From positions 1 to 60,158 of the IMG/VR virus record IMGVR_UViG_3300032050_011077: DNA of 60,158 nucleotides; one strand, 5' to 3'. A program made the position numbers and the translations under genes. Below, piece after piece: positions 1 through 9,519 of the stretch. Positions within the stretch are counted from its first letter, which is position 1, and every line of letters starts with the position of its first letter. Under the pieces are notes generated by a model. That model was not told where the DNA came from and made no database searches. It worked only from the letters and a program-made list of their open reading frames with translations. This stretch comes from a virus.

Positions 1-648
1 CCTGTTTACCTTCGTTTGAAATCAAGGTTATATGAAGGATTGATGGGTGAGTATTATGATTGGTATAACAACAGACAAGACGAATCAAAGTCATTATCTG
101 TTCAGTTTACAAAACTGATGAAAGTAAGACAAGTAATTGCCGAAGAAAAAATACCAATTACAATTGAACTTGCTGAGAACATTATCGAACAAGGTAAAAA
201 AGTTATTATCTTTAGTAACTTTACCGAACCACTTAAAAAGATACACGAACATTTTGGTAAAAAATCTGTTTATTTAGATGGGTCAACATCAAAACCTGCA
301 AGACAAGATGCGGTTGACAAGTTCCAAGAGAGTGATAAAATACAAGTTTTTTGTGGTAATATGAAAGCCGCAGGTGTTGGATTAACACTTACTGCGGGTG
401 AAGCTGTTATTATGAATGACCTATCATTTGTACCGGCAGAACATTCCCAAGCTGAAGACCGAGCATACAGATACGGACAAAAAAATTCAGTTTCAGTATA
501 TTACCCACTATTTGAAAATACAATTGAGGGTGTTATCTACGACATTCTGATAAAGAAGAAACAGATTATTGGTACGGTTATGGGTGATGTTGATGAAAAT
601 TCTGTAGATATTGTTGAACAAATACTTAACGAAATCAATAGTAAGTAA
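1..648 (+). CDS. SNF2-family DNA helicase, C-terminal part (5' end outside window)
   Basis: The reading frame is open from the first base, so this is the C-terminal half of a longer gene. The visible part is a helicase C-terminal RecA lobe. It contains VIIFSNF (motif IV region), VYLDGST, KAAGVGLTLTAG (motif V) and QAEDRAYRYGQ (motif VI with the arginine finger). QAEDR..R.GQ is typical of the SNF2/RapA branch rather than of replicative helicases. Family members are ATP-driven translocases on double-stranded DNA; in T4-like phages related proteins act in recombination or fork remodelling. The in-frame TTG at 16 is not a credible start because the frame is open upstream. Family call is firm; exact role is inferred. 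Confidence 0.85.
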   Translation, partial: PVYLRLKSRLYEGLMGEYYDWYNNRQDESKSLSVQFTKLMKVRQVIAEEKIPITIELAENIIEQGKKVIIFSNFTEPLKKIHEHFGKKSVYLDGSTSKPARQDAVDKFQESDKIQVFCGNMKAAGVGLTLTAGEAVIMNDLSFVPAEHSQAEDRAYRYGQKNSVSVYYPLFENTIEGVIYDILIKKKQIIGTVMGDVDENSVDIVEQILNEINSK

Positions 649-649
649 G

Positions 650-657
650 TATTTATA
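650..657 (+). promoter_or_regulatory. Late-type motif TATTTATA before the SOD fusion gene
   Basis: TATTTATA lies 4 nt before the ATG at 662. It belongs to a set of 14 such motifs found on the coding strand just upstream of late genes in this window. A promoter role is inferred from the set. Confidence 0.5.
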
Positions 658-661
658 ATTA

Positions 662-2167
662 ATGAAATCGTTAAATTTAGTATCAGAGTCATTAGTTAGT
701 CGTATATTAGGTGAGGAAACTCAACCTGAAACCAAATTCTTTATTAACGAAATGAAAACCATAGGTATTGATAAATTACCTTACGGTTACGCATCATTAA
801 GAAGATTTATTGACCCTGAAACAATGAAGTTTCATTATCAGAAACATTACAAAGGGTATGTTAAAAAATTAAATTCAGCTCTTCGTAAAAAAGATTATGG
901 GGATGTTGAATTAGAAAACATTGTTAAACAAATTTCAAAGTATAATACAACAATAAGAAACAACGCAGGTGGAGCATTTAATCACGCATTGTTTTGGAAG
1001 ATGTTATCACCAACCCCACAAAAACCAAGTGGTGAAGTGTTTGAAAAGATTGTTAAACAATTTGGAACATATCGTAACTTCAAAACTAAATTTGAAGAAA
1101 TCTCAAGAAAAAGATTTGGTTCAGGATGGTGTTGGTTAGTATTAACCGATACTGGTAGATTAAAAGTTATGTCGACTTCAAATCAGGATAATCCACTTAT
1201 GAACATAATAAACAAGGGTGGTTTTCCGTTGTTAGGTTTAGATTTGTGGGAACACGCTTATTATTTAAAATACCAAAACAAAAGAGACGAATATATTGAA
1301 AATTTTTGGGACGTAATTAATTGGGAATTTGTTAACGAGTTATACAAATCAAAAACTGAAAAAAAATTGAACGAATCAATTTCACCAAAAAAACTTTTAT
1401 ACGAAAACGTATCTGATTATTCAGATATTTTTAGTAACAACAAAAATGTTCTTTGGACTTATAGAAGATGTATTGACAATACACTGAAAAGAGTTTTATC
1501 TGATAAATGGTATGAAAACAATCAACACTCTGAAGGTTCATCTTCAGGTATTTACGATTTAGAAGCTCCTGGTCGTTCAGTAATTAATAAATTAAATACA
1601 AACTATATTGGGTTTAAAATTTTAGTTGATGATTTAAATGTGGTACTTACAAAATTAAATAAACCCACATTAAATTTTATTGGGGTAACACCTTCACAAC
1701 AAGTAGAAGAAATAAACAAATTTTGTGAGTATTTGGGTTTTTTTGGTGAAAGAATTTTTAAAGGGTCTAAAACTCTTGATAAAATTATGAAACTTTTAAA
1801 AAGAACACATGACAAAGGTGGTCAACTTGAAGAGTATGTTGCAAAAAAAATCAATCAAGAATTTGGTGAAGGAACTGCTACTGTAGTAGGTAGTTTAGGT
1901 TCAAAAGAAGATTTTGCAGGAACTGATTTAACAGTAAATTTTGATAACAAAATACAAAACGCTCAAGTAAAACCAATTTTAAGTATGGAAGTAATTGAAG
2001 GTTTCTATCATATCAAAATCAAAGGGTTTGTTAAAAAATTCAATACCGACTTGTTAATTTTCTCAAATCTTAATAAAGAAGTTTACATTTTTAAAAACAA
2101 AACTGTTGCTTTTAGTTCAAGTATGTTTAAAATTCCAACACAAGATTTAATTTATACTCTGAATTGA
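662..2167 (+). CDS. Mn-type superoxide dismutase fused to a nuclease-like C-terminal domain
   Basis: Residues about 35-230 are a complete Fe/Mn superoxide dismutase. The metal ligands are His58 (FHYQKHY), His108 (NNAGGAFNHALFW), Asp194 and His198 (DLWEHAYY). The GG before the second ligand and the Gln in STSNQDNPLM fit the Mn-type subfamily. Typical SODs are about 200 residues; this protein has 501. The extra 270 residues end in EEYVAKKI...GTDLTVN...AQVK (Asp422, Gln435, Lys437), which looks like a PD-(D/E)xK nuclease core. Residues 1-18 (MKSLNLVSESLVSRILGE) form a short helix ending in LGE, like a T4 capsid-targeting peptide. A late motif precedes the ATG. SOD call is strong; the nuclease and packaging are inference. 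Confidence 0.85.
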   Translation: MKSLNLVSESLVSRILGEETQPETKFFINEMKTIGIDKLPYGYASLRRFIDPETMKFHYQKHYKGYVKKLNSALRKKDYGDVELENIVKQISKYNTTIRNNAGGAFNHALFWKMLSPTPQKPSGEVFEKIVKQFGTYRNFKTKFEEISRKRFGSGWCWLVLTDTGRLKVMSTSNQDNPLMNIINKGGFPLLGLDLWEHAYYLKYQNKRDEYIENFWDVINWEFVNELYKSKTEKKLNESISPKKLLYENVSDYSDIFSNNKNVLWTYRRCIDNTLKRVLSDKWYENNQHSEGSSSGIYDLEAPGRSVINKLNTNYIGFKILVDDLNVVLTKLNKPTLNFIGVTPSQQVEEINKFCEYLGFFGERIFKGSKTLDKIMKLLKRTHDKGGQLEEYVAKKINQEFGEGTATVVGSLGSKEDFAGTDLTVNFDNKIQNAQVKPILSMEVIEGFYHIKIKGFVKKFNTDLLIFSNLNKEVYIFKNKTVAFSSSMFKIPTQDLIYTLN

Positions 2168-2175
2168 TATTTATA
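2168..2175 (+). promoter_or_regulatory. Late-type motif TATTTATA before the neck-protein candidate
   Basis: TATTTATA sits 15 nt before the ATG at 2191, just after the stop of the upstream gene. Part of the 14-member set. Confidence 0.5.
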
Positions 2176-2190
2176 TAAAAATATCATTTC

Positions 2191-3321
2191 ATGAATACAA
2201 TAATCGCAGAACCTTACAGAAGTCAACTATACACAAAAGTTAGACACGTATTAGGTGCACCAATTCGTTCAATTGAATTAGAAGATGAACAAATGGACTC
2301 AATCTTAGAATTTTCTATCGGAGATTATGCTCAGTATGTACAAGATTGGTTAATTGAATCACAATGGACATCATTAAATAATCTAAATTTAGACACACAA
2401 TCTTTATCAAGAGCTTTTGTAACAAAAAGTTTGGATTTTGAAAATAGATATGCTCAGGCTTATTCCAAAATAGTTGGGTTACAATCATCACCTCTTGGGG
2501 ATTGGGTTCTTAAAAAAGATTATATCACATTAGTTCCAAATCAACAAATTTATGAAATTCCAGCAGGTCGTGAAATTAATGAATTATTATGGTTTACACC
2601 AACCGCTCTTAATAATGTATTATTTGACCCATGGAGTTTTGGTGCGTTAGGTGGATATGGTATGGCAGGGCCAGCAGGTTATTCTCAAATGGGTTATACT
2701 GGTTCATACTTTATGATGCCAGCGTTTGATATGTTGTTAAGATTACAAGAAATTAATATTCAAAGAAGAATTATTGCAGGTGATTTAACTTATAGAATAA
2801 CAGGTTTACCTAATGGTAAAAAGGCAATTCATTTGATGCAAACACCTGGTGGTAAATTTGACTTCGGTAACTCATCATTAAGAAATTCACAAGTTTGGTA
2901 TTGGTATTATGATGTTGGCCCTGAGGATAGAGACGCTTGTTTGGCCGCAAATCCTGATATTATTAAACTACCTTCAGATGTACCTATGAACTCAATTGCA
3001 TGGGCGGATTTAAATGAACCGGCACAACAATGGGTTAGAAGATATTTTGTAGCAGGATGTAAAGAAACATTAGCCAAAGTAAGAGGAAAATACTCAGGAA
3101 ACTTAAAAACACCTGATTCTGAATTAACAATGGATTACGCTTCATTGGCAACTGAGGGTAAAGATGAAAAAACAAAACTTATTGAAGAATTAATTGGTGC
3201 CGACGGTAGATTGACAAGATTACGTCCTGAAAAAATAATGGAACGAGAAGCATTAATTGCTGAAAATCTAAACAAACAAATGAAGTTTAGAGCGTTCCCA
3301 AGAAATATGTATGTTATTTAA
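2191..3321 (+). CDS. Putative neck / head-completion protein (gp13-like)
   Basis: A 376-residue soluble protein without signal peptide or membrane segments. The N-terminal part (about residues 10-60) is helical, with repeated acidic and aromatic residues (ELEDEQMDSILEF, DYAQYVQDW). A Gly/Met/Tyr-rich loop (GALGGYGMAGPAGYSQMGY) lies near residues 150-175. The C-terminus is helical and charged. This general pattern and the late motif upstream suggest a head-tail connector or neck protein of the T4 gp13 kind, but I recognise no diagnostic motif. It could be another virion protein. Four bases separate it from the next gene, so the two are probably co-transcribed. Confidence 0.5.
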   Translation: MNTIIAEPYRSQLYTKVRHVLGAPIRSIELEDEQMDSILEFSIGDYAQYVQDWLIESQWTSLNNLNLDTQSLSRAFVTKSLDFENRYAQAYSKIVGLQSSPLGDWVLKKDYITLVPNQQIYEIPAGREINELLWFTPTALNNVLFDPWSFGALGGYGMAGPAGYSQMGYTGSYFMMPAFDMLLRLQEINIQRRIIAGDLTYRITGLPNGKKAIHLMQTPGGKFDFGNSSLRNSQVWYWYYDVGPEDRDACLAANPDIIKLPSDVPMNSIAWADLNEPAQQWVRRYFVAGCKETLAKVRGKYSGNLKTPDSELTMDYASLATEGKDEKTKLIEELIGADGRLTRLRPEKIMEREALIAENLNKQMKFRAFPRNMYVI

Positions 3322-3324
3322 TTT

Positions 3325-3660
3325 ATGAGTGTTCAAAAATCAATTCCGATGAGAAGAGTCATCGGAAACCAAGTATTAACAACTTCTGAAGTATGTATGA
3401 TTTCGGATGAAAAATATACAACTGAAGGTGAAAGTGTTGTAATTACAAAAGAATTAGATGAAATTGAAATTGTTTTAAATCATAACAATACTGACCATGT
3501 AATAGTAAAAGCACTTACTAATACAAAAATCAAACCCATTGAGGGTTTGATTGATGAAGAGTTTAATGAAATTAATATTGAAAAGGGAGCTTGTGTTGAA
3601 CTATACTACGCATTTGGTTCTTGGTTTATAGTTTCATCAGACGGGTTGAAACAGTATTAA
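3325..3660 (+). CDS. Small beta-rich protein, probably virion-associated
   Basis: 111 residues predicted to be mostly beta strand, ending in CVELYYAFGSWFIVSSDGLKQY. The ending 'acidic-Leu-Tyr...Trp-(Phe/Tyr)-Ile-Val-Ser-Ser-Asp-Gly' is common in small barrel-like phage structural proteins, though I cannot name a family. It follows the putative neck gene with a 3-nt gap. Its stop codon overlaps the stop of the convergent DNA polymerase gene by 4 bp, so no dedicated terminator fits between them. Confidence 0.6.
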   Translation: MSVQKSIPMRRVIGNQVLTTSEVCMISDEKYTTEGESVVITKELDEIEIVLNHNNTDHVIVKALTNTKIKPIEGLIDEEFNEINIEKGACVELYYAFGSWFIVSSDGLKQY

Positions 3661-6452
3661 ACCATTTCTTCCCATCCTTCTTCCGCTAATTCATAAATGT
3701 ATTCAGGGTCAATTCCTCGTTTACCCCAATACACCATTTCTTGGTCTGTAATAGTTAACAAATCTTCAATACTATCTTGGTCGGCAGGTTCAAAAGGAAC
3801 ACCATTAATTAGTTTACATTGTTCTTTGGTAAATAAAGCTCTGTCTTTAGGGTCGGTAACAATTAGATTATTTCTAACTTCTTCATTAAACACAATTAAC
3901 AAAGGTTCAATTCTTTTATTAAATGTAACAATCGCTCTAGCTACGTTATATTCACCTGTCATATCAGGATTTGATTCCAATTCAGATGGGTCAAGACGAT
4001 AACAATTAAGTTTTACATACGATTCAACCATTTCACGAGGTATTTTACCATATCCTTCCATCATATTATCCAAATCAGATTGTGACCATCCTTTTTTAGG
4101 TTTATTAACCTTTTGAACGTCACCATGTGATGCTTTCACACCATTGTTCACATAGAATATCACATCACCTAAACTAACCGCAATTCCATCTCTCATTGCC
4201 AATTCCATATGAGCCATACGAGACATTTCATTACCGGCCTTGGTCTTTTCCTTTGAACGTTTGTTATAATCATCAATTGATAATTTAACTTTCGCTCTTT
4301 GGGCAATCTTCATTAAAGGAATTTGTTGGTTAAAGATTACTTCTAAATATTCATAATACCACTCAACAAATGCTTGTCCATTACCTTCTAACAACATCTT
4401 AATTCCTTTATCCAAAAAGTCCTCAATGTAAAGTGGTAATTTCTTACTCTTGATTGAGTTACCTGTGAGTTTAATCTTACCATTATGTTCCATTGTTGCG
4501 TAGTTCTTACGAGCAATGTTCATACAGGATTTCCAAGTTCCATCACAATCAAGTCCCATAGCCCCTTTCATAAACATATCGTTAAACTCGGCAACATCAG
4601 CGTCGTAACCTGTGTATTCTTTACCTTCTTTAACTAACCAATTTTTACCCTTACCGATGTATCTTCTATCATCAACACCACCTTCAGGTAACGAGAAATT
4701 CATACCATCCGTATCACATACAAGTGGGGTATATCCTCGTTTCATAAAGAAACGTAACATCTGACGAAGGTATTGTCGTCCTGTACAGGTAATCTGTTCA
4801 CCCATATACATGTCACCCCAGTGATATACTTGTGGAGCGGATAACGCTCCGAACATTGAGTTGATGAAAATCTTAATTGGTAATTGTTTTCTGTCGTAAG
4901 ATGTTGCTTGTTTTTTATCAATATCCTGATATTCTTTCGCCAAGTTTTTATACTTGATACGAGTATTACGGAAGTAATTTAACATTCCTTTCATTGCTCC
5001 TGTAATATCACAAGTTGGGAATACATCGTGAACAAGTTGTATTGACGGATAAAGTGATGAGAAGTCAAGTTTCAATACATCTGTTGAATAACCTACTTTA
5101 AGTAGTCGTGATAAACCACCAACAAATTCTGTCTTTTCATTCTTAGCAGGAATAGCCAACATGTGTTTATAAGACCATGCTCTCATTTGGATTTCCCATA
5201 ATGTTGCAGTTCCCATTGTAGAAACCCTTTCATATGTTGTTGGAACCAAAGATGCAAGTAAGAATGAACCCTGATTGAATTCTTCATCAACCGTTAAAGT
5301 TTCCTCCAAGTCATCGTCAAGATATCGTTCAACCAAATCATCACCTGTTGTTTTGATATATATGTTTGAATGTTTAGAACACGCTTCGTCAATCTTTGGG
5401 TCAACCCCCACTTTTTTATATTTTCCGTTTTGAATGTTTAACCAAAACTCTTCTTTCTTTGCATAAAATGGACCAATATCTGTGTGGTCAATATAAACAC
5501 GGTCAGGTGCTTCAGCCTTAATGTATTGGGTAATATATTTCAAACCCGCAGATTTGATAGATGAGTTGATTGCCTGAGCTCTTCTAACTGCGTGTAACGT
5601 ATCAACAACGTTATAACCCCACATAGATGTCTGATTAAATCTCTCAACCTCATTTGCAAGTTTTAATAAACTTTCAGATTGTTTAATTGGATTGATTGGA
5701 TTAAGAGTTTTGGCAACTTTCTTAATATCCAACTTTAAAGCTTTGGCTCTTTCAAATAACCAAAACCAGTCAAAGTTAAATCCGTTATAAGACGCGATGA
5801 TACTTGGTTTAAGTTCATCTATGGTATTAAAAAATTTAATAATACCTTCTCTTTCTTGTTCTTCAGTTGAACACTCAATTACCTGACTAAAACCTTTATT
5901 GGTTTTCATTCCTATCATGAATATACGACCATCCTTTGGTTCTAATGCGGTCGTCTCTAAGTCAAATACAAACCTCGTAATACTGTTGTAATCGTCAAAT
6001 CCCTTGAATAATCGTTTTTCTTTTGTAACCAAGAATTGTTCAACAGGTGGTAATATTAATACTAAACCTTTTGTTGTTTCACCCCATGGGTCAACACCAC
6101 CATCTCTAAAAAATTGGATGAGAGAACGATATCCGTTTAAGGATTTAACCATAAAGGTTAAACCTTTTTCTAATCTTTCGTTACCATCAGTTCTTAATTT
6201 TTCAATGACAATTTTATGTTTTGTCATTGCCTCTTTTTGTAATGCTTTTGAGGATTTATAAAAATTTAACCCACGTAAATCACCTACCCAAGCAAATGGG
6301 ATGAAGGTATCTTTTTTAATTTGTTTTCCGTGAATTGGGTGTTCGATAATTTTCCAAACACAATCTTTGACGTAATCGTATTCGACACTGACGATATATT
6401 TTTCGTCATCATTTCCCTGAAGGAAATTTTCAATTTCTTCGTTTGATATCAT
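3657..6452 (-). CDS. 43: Family B DNA polymerase with 3'-5' exonuclease (T4 gp43-like)
   Basis: A 931-residue replicative polymerase; T4 gp43 has 898. The N-terminal half holds the proofreading exonuclease: Exo I FVFDLETTALEP, Exo II SYNGFNFDWFW, and a later Tyr/Asp Exo III region. The palm follows: motif A LKLDFSSLYPS, motif B KIFINSMFGALS (Lys and Asn-Ser-x-x-Gly), and motif C CDTDGMNF with both catalytic aspartates. Motif C reads DTDG where DTDS is usual. The gene stands alone on the minus strand downstream of the fibre gene. Its 95-bp leader lacks the TATTTAT late motif, fitting early expression. A TTACC...GGTAA inverted pair in the leader (6497-6512) could be a regulatory hairpin, but this is weak. 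Confidence 0.97.
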   Translation of the reverse strand: MISNEEIENFLQGNDDEKYIVSVEYDYVKDCVWKIIEHPIHGKQIKKDTFIPFAWVGDLRGLNFYKSSKALQKEAMTKHKIVIEKLRTDGNERLEKGLTFMVKSLNGYRSLIQFFRDGGVDPWGETTKGLVLILPPVEQFLVTKEKRLFKGFDDYNSITRFVFDLETTALEPKDGRIFMIGMKTNKGFSQVIECSTEEQEREGIIKFFNTIDELKPSIIASYNGFNFDWFWLFERAKALKLDIKKVAKTLNPINPIKQSESLLKLANEVERFNQTSMWGYNVVDTLHAVRRAQAINSSIKSAGLKYITQYIKAEAPDRVYIDHTDIGPFYAKKEEFWLNIQNGKYKKVGVDPKIDEACSKHSNIYIKTTGDDLVERYLDDDLEETLTVDEEFNQGSFLLASLVPTTYERVSTMGTATLWEIQMRAWSYKHMLAIPAKNEKTEFVGGLSRLLKVGYSTDVLKLDFSSLYPSIQLVHDVFPTCDITGAMKGMLNYFRNTRIKYKNLAKEYQDIDKKQATSYDRKQLPIKIFINSMFGALSAPQVYHWGDMYMGEQITCTGRQYLRQMLRFFMKRGYTPLVCDTDGMNFSLPEGGVDDRRYIGKGKNWLVKEGKEYTGYDADVAEFNDMFMKGAMGLDCDGTWKSCMNIARKNYATMEHNGKIKLTGNSIKSKKLPLYIEDFLDKGIKMLLEGNGQAFVEWYYEYLEVIFNQQIPLMKIAQRAKVKLSIDDYNKRSKEKTKAGNEMSRMAHMELAMRDGIAVSLGDVIFYVNNGVKASHGDVQKVNKPKKGWSQSDLDNMMEGYGKIPREMVESYVKLNCYRLDPSELESNPDMTGEYNVARAIVTFNKRIEPLLIVFNEEVRNNLIVTDPKDRALFTKEQCKLINGVPFEPADQDSIEDLLTITDQEMVYWGKRGIDPEYIYELAEEGWEEMV

Positions 6453-6547
6453 AAAATTTAAAATGGTGTATTTGCTTCCGAAATTAAGGTCGGAATTTAC
6501 CTTGTATGGTAAGTTTAACCAATCAAATATTATAAGTCAAATTAAAT

Positions 6548-9472
6548 TTAAGCTTGTTTCTGAATTTGTATTTTGTTTTCTGCGGTAAATGTTCTGGCTG
6601 AGAATGTGTAAAGACTTTCACCAGCGTAGTCTATAGTTTGATTTACACCATTACAATCCACATAATTTAAAGTTAAGTCAGGTGGTAATGTTTGACAATA
6701 AGTCGTCGCTTGGAAATTATAACAACTTGTAGATGAATAAGTTCCTAAATCAATTAAATCAAATCCGTCAGGTGATGCTGGACCTGATATCCATCGTGGC
6801 GGATAACTCGCGTAAGACACAACTGTCATATAACCAATATCACTAAGAGAACCTAAAGTTTGACTAACATAATTACCATTAATATCTCTATATTGAACAA
6901 CCATACTTGATACTGAACAGTCACCATTCTTTTCATTACCAATCACATACATATTTAAAGGTTCCGCAGGTGATGGTGATGGAGTTAAACTAACTGTAGG
7001 AGTTACCGTTGGTGTTTTAGTTACTGTTGGCGTGTTAGTTGGGGTTGATGTTATTGTTGGAGTTTGTGTAACTGTTGGTGTATTTGTAGGAGTTTGACTT
7101 GGAGTTACAGTATTAGTTGGAGTTTGAGTTACAGTTGCGGTATTAGTAGGGGTTTGGGTTACGGTAGGAGTATTTGTTGGTGTATTTGTTGGTGTTTCAG
7201 TATTAGTTGGAGTAGGTGTTGTTGTTGGTGTTGGAGACGCGTAAATTGTTGGAGTAACCGATGGTGTTGGCGTAATAGTTGGAGTAACTGATGGTGTTGG
7301 TGTGACGGTAGGTGTCGGTGTTGGTGTTGGTCTACTTGGGTCAAAACAAGTTAAAATTAAAGTTTGGTCATCCTCAATTAAATGTAAATAAAAGTTATTA
7401 TAACAACAATTAGGTATTGTAGTATTGTTAACTGTAAATGGGAATGTCTGACCTGATGTAATCAAATATCTTGGATTTGATTCTGAAACATCATAATATA
7501 AATTAAATGTTCTATCGGCAAAAGTAGTTGAGGTAACTGTAAGATTATTACCTGAAACTAATAAACAAATATCGTTAATTAATCCGTCAGAACAATCGGG
7601 ACATCCGTAGTCAAAAAGTAAAAACGGACTTTTTAAAATATCAAAATTATGTATAACTTCAGGATAACTTAATGGTTCTGTATACATTCTGAATTGAGAA
7701 ATTGCACCATCAAACGTTCCACCAAAAGTTGGTTCTAATAGTATATTGGTTGTTAAACCTGATAATGAAGTTCCTGACAATGTTTGATTTGGCATAACCT
7801 CAGGGTCTTGCATGTATGTCAATCCTGTTAAGGTTGTTGGACATCCGGTAAAAGTTAAACTCTCTCTTAAACCTTGTGTTCCACCACCCCAAGAAATATT
7901 AAATGGAACACCTAATTGTTTTTCTTTTTCTGTATTTAGAGCTCTTGGGATTACCTCTTCAAATCCGTTAATAACATAGAATAATCTTCCGTTAATATAG
8001 ATTTTTAACACACCTAATCTATCTTCTCTCTCAATTAACCATCTTTCATTTAGGTTAACTATCTCAACTTGTTCCGCAGGTGTTGAACCTGTATGTGTTA
8101 TTGGTGGTTCGATTAATAATACGGTATTATTTGATAAACTATCAACATATTCTGTATCACTAATTAGTCCTAACCCTCCTCTGTAATATAAATCACAAGT
8201 ATCAAAATAAGTACTTCTTTCCCACACACAATCTACTAAAATCCAATGTTCTTTTGTTGTATAATCAGAATTTAAACTTTCACAATAATCAAAAATTTGA
8301 TTTGATGAACAATATTCAGTAATAGTATATCCTGTTTGATATGTAATACCTGTTGTTGGACAAGTACCAGTAGTGACACATCCACCTGTAAATGTTAATA
8401 CTTTAACACAAACTTTTGGATTTTTAGGGTCACCTGATAACCTCAATGAAAATGAATTTGACATTGAATCGTATAACGGGTCTTTGTCACTATTTGGAAC
8501 TTGGGTGGTTGCGTTACACCCACAATTACAATCTGTATTATGTTGTGGACTATAAACCAAAGGTTCATATACTTCAACACATCTTGAATTGGTCACACCC
8601 GTGTTTGAACAAGCACAAGTTTCTAAACATCCACTTAAAACACTTGTAACTCTTGTGTATCCACTATCTGAAGATGGTGAACCTGATGCGTGATGGTAGA
8701 ATTTATTTTCAGCTCTCGCCCCAAAGTAGAAAAAAGTATTTTCATTTTCAGGATATGTTAAATTTAAAGTTGTTTGAGATGATGTCGGCGCAAATTCATC
8801 AACATATCTTGGTCTAATTAACATTTCAACAGTCCATCCTTCGTTTGTTCTACTTGGAAATGTTTCGTAGTCATATCCAAACAATCTAAAGAAACCTTGA
8901 TAAAACCCTCCATACAATTGATTGTAATATGTAATAGTATAACCTGATTCTGAAACCATATTATACAAAGTTTGTTTTGTATTTCCTGAAAATCTTTCGT
9001 TTGGAGGATTCGTATATCCAGTTACCTGAAATAATTTTGTTCTTCTATCAAAATAATATCTATCCCACTTACTTGACCCAGTAAATAAACCCATTGTGTA
9101 ATTAATTGTTTCACCTGTCATCTGTGGTACTAAACCATTATCTATGCCTGTTAATCCAATATCACATAATGTAGATGCGGTTAAACAATTTAAATCATCA
9201 TTTAGTGGATTGTAATAATTTAATGAAACTAAAGTATTACCTGATAAAAAATCACCATAGTTAATTGTTAGTTCTTGTGATGATAAAGGATTATTTAAAT
9301 CAAAATAAATAGGTAATCTATTACCATCATTATAACCAATAAGATTAGTTGAAAATACAACTTCTTCGTTATAATCTTTTTCATCCGATGCTAAACAAAT
9401 GTCAAAAATTTTTGGGACAGGTTTAACATACCACTTTTTAAAATTGAATTGATTTATATTCTGTTGAGCCAT
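6548..9472 (-). CDS. Large fibre/adhesin-like virion protein with lectin-like fold and Thr/Pro linker
   Basis: 974 residues, Thr/Ser/Asn/Cys-rich, in three parts. Residues about 1-700 resemble a concanavalin A/LamG-like region: WTVEMLIRPRY, RLGVLKIYINGRLFYVI and DGAISQFRMYTEPLS match the order seen in laminin-G-type folds. It includes a Cys-rich insertion (CACSNTG, CNCGCN). Residues about 713-837 are a TPTPT/TPTNT linker. Residues 838-974 are a separate C-terminal domain. There is no signal peptide, consistent with a virion protein. Likely role: host or surface glycan binding by a tail or head fibre. A late motif lies 6 nt before the ATG. The gene is next to polymerase but not functionally tied to it. 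Receptor binding is inferred. Confidence 0.75.
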   Translation of the reverse strand: MAQQNINQFNFKKWYVKPVPKIFDICLASDEKDYNEEVVFSTNLIGYNDGNRLPIYFDLNNPLSSQELTINYGDFLSGNTLVSLNYYNPLNDDLNCLTASTLCDIGLTGIDNGLVPQMTGETINYTMGLFTGSSKWDRYYFDRRTKLFQVTGYTNPPNERFSGNTKQTLYNMVSESGYTITYYNQLYGGFYQGFFRLFGYDYETFPSRTNEGWTVEMLIRPRYVDEFAPTSSQTTLNLTYPENENTFFYFGARAENKFYHHASGSPSSDSGYTRVTSVLSGCLETCACSNTGVTNSRCVEVYEPLVYSPQHNTDCNCGCNATTQVPNSDKDPLYDSMSNSFSLRLSGDPKNPKVCVKVLTFTGGCVTTGTCPTTGITYQTGYTITEYCSSNQIFDYCESLNSDYTTKEHWILVDCVWERSTYFDTCDLYYRGGLGLISDTEYVDSLSNNTVLLIEPPITHTGSTPAEQVEIVNLNERWLIEREDRLGVLKIYINGRLFYVINGFEEVIPRALNTEKEKQLGVPFNISWGGGTQGLRESLTFTGCPTTLTGLTYMQDPEVMPNQTLSGTSLSGLTTNILLEPTFGGTFDGAISQFRMYTEPLSYPEVIHNFDILKSPFLLFDYGCPDCSDGLINDICLLVSGNNLTVTSTTFADRTFNLYYDVSESNPRYLITSGQTFPFTVNNTTIPNCCYNNFYLHLIEDDQTLILTCFDPSRPTPTPTPTVTPTPSVTPTITPTPSVTPTIYASPTPTTTPTPTNTETPTNTPTNTPTVTQTPTNTATVTQTPTNTVTPSQTPTNTPTVTQTPTITSTPTNTPTVTKTPTVTPTVSLTPSPSPAEPLNMYVIGNEKNGDCSVSSMVVQYRDINGNYVSQTLGSLSDIGYMTVVSYASYPPRWISGPASPDGFDLIDLGTYSSTSCYNFQATTYCQTLPPDLTLNYVDCNGVNQTIDYAGESLYTFSARTFTAENKIQIQKQA
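6961..7333 (-). repeat. Thr/Pro-rich repeat coding for the fibre linker
   Basis: About 370 bp of degenerate short repeats of the type GTTGGAGTT/GTTGGTGTT (plus strand), translating to PTPT, TPTNTPT and VTQTPTNT units. Low-complexity DNA of this kind can change length by slippage or recombination. Confidence 0.9.
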
Positions 9473-9478
9473 TCTATT

Positions 9479-9486
9479 GATAAATA
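9479..9486 (-). promoter_or_regulatory. Late-type motif TATTTATC before the fibre gene
   Basis: Reads TATTTATC on the minus strand, 6 nt before the ATG of the 974-residue fibre gene. It lies back to back with the plus-strand motif at 9499. Confidence 0.5.
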
Positions 9487-9498
9487 GTTAAATCCAAG

Positions 9499-9506
9499 TA
9501 TTTATA
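9499..9506 (+). promoter_or_regulatory. Late-type motif TATTTATA before the 289-residue gene
   Basis: TATTTATA lies 13 nt before the ATG at 9520 and is the only candidate promoter for the five-gene unit that ends at the terminator at 12077. Confidence 0.5.
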
Positions 9507-9519
9507 TGTAAAAAGCCAA

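Noticed and set aside
6497-6512. Polymerase autoregulatory hairpin
   Set aside because: Stem of only 5 bp with a distant position from the start codon; kept as a remark but not claimed.
6961-7333. CRISPR-like array
   Set aside because: Units are degenerate, in-frame and protein-coding, with no spacers of constant length.
7064-7344. Cys/Trp- and His/Gln-rich ORFs over the fibre linker
   Set aside because: They are other-frame readings of the Thr/Pro repeat, not real proteins.
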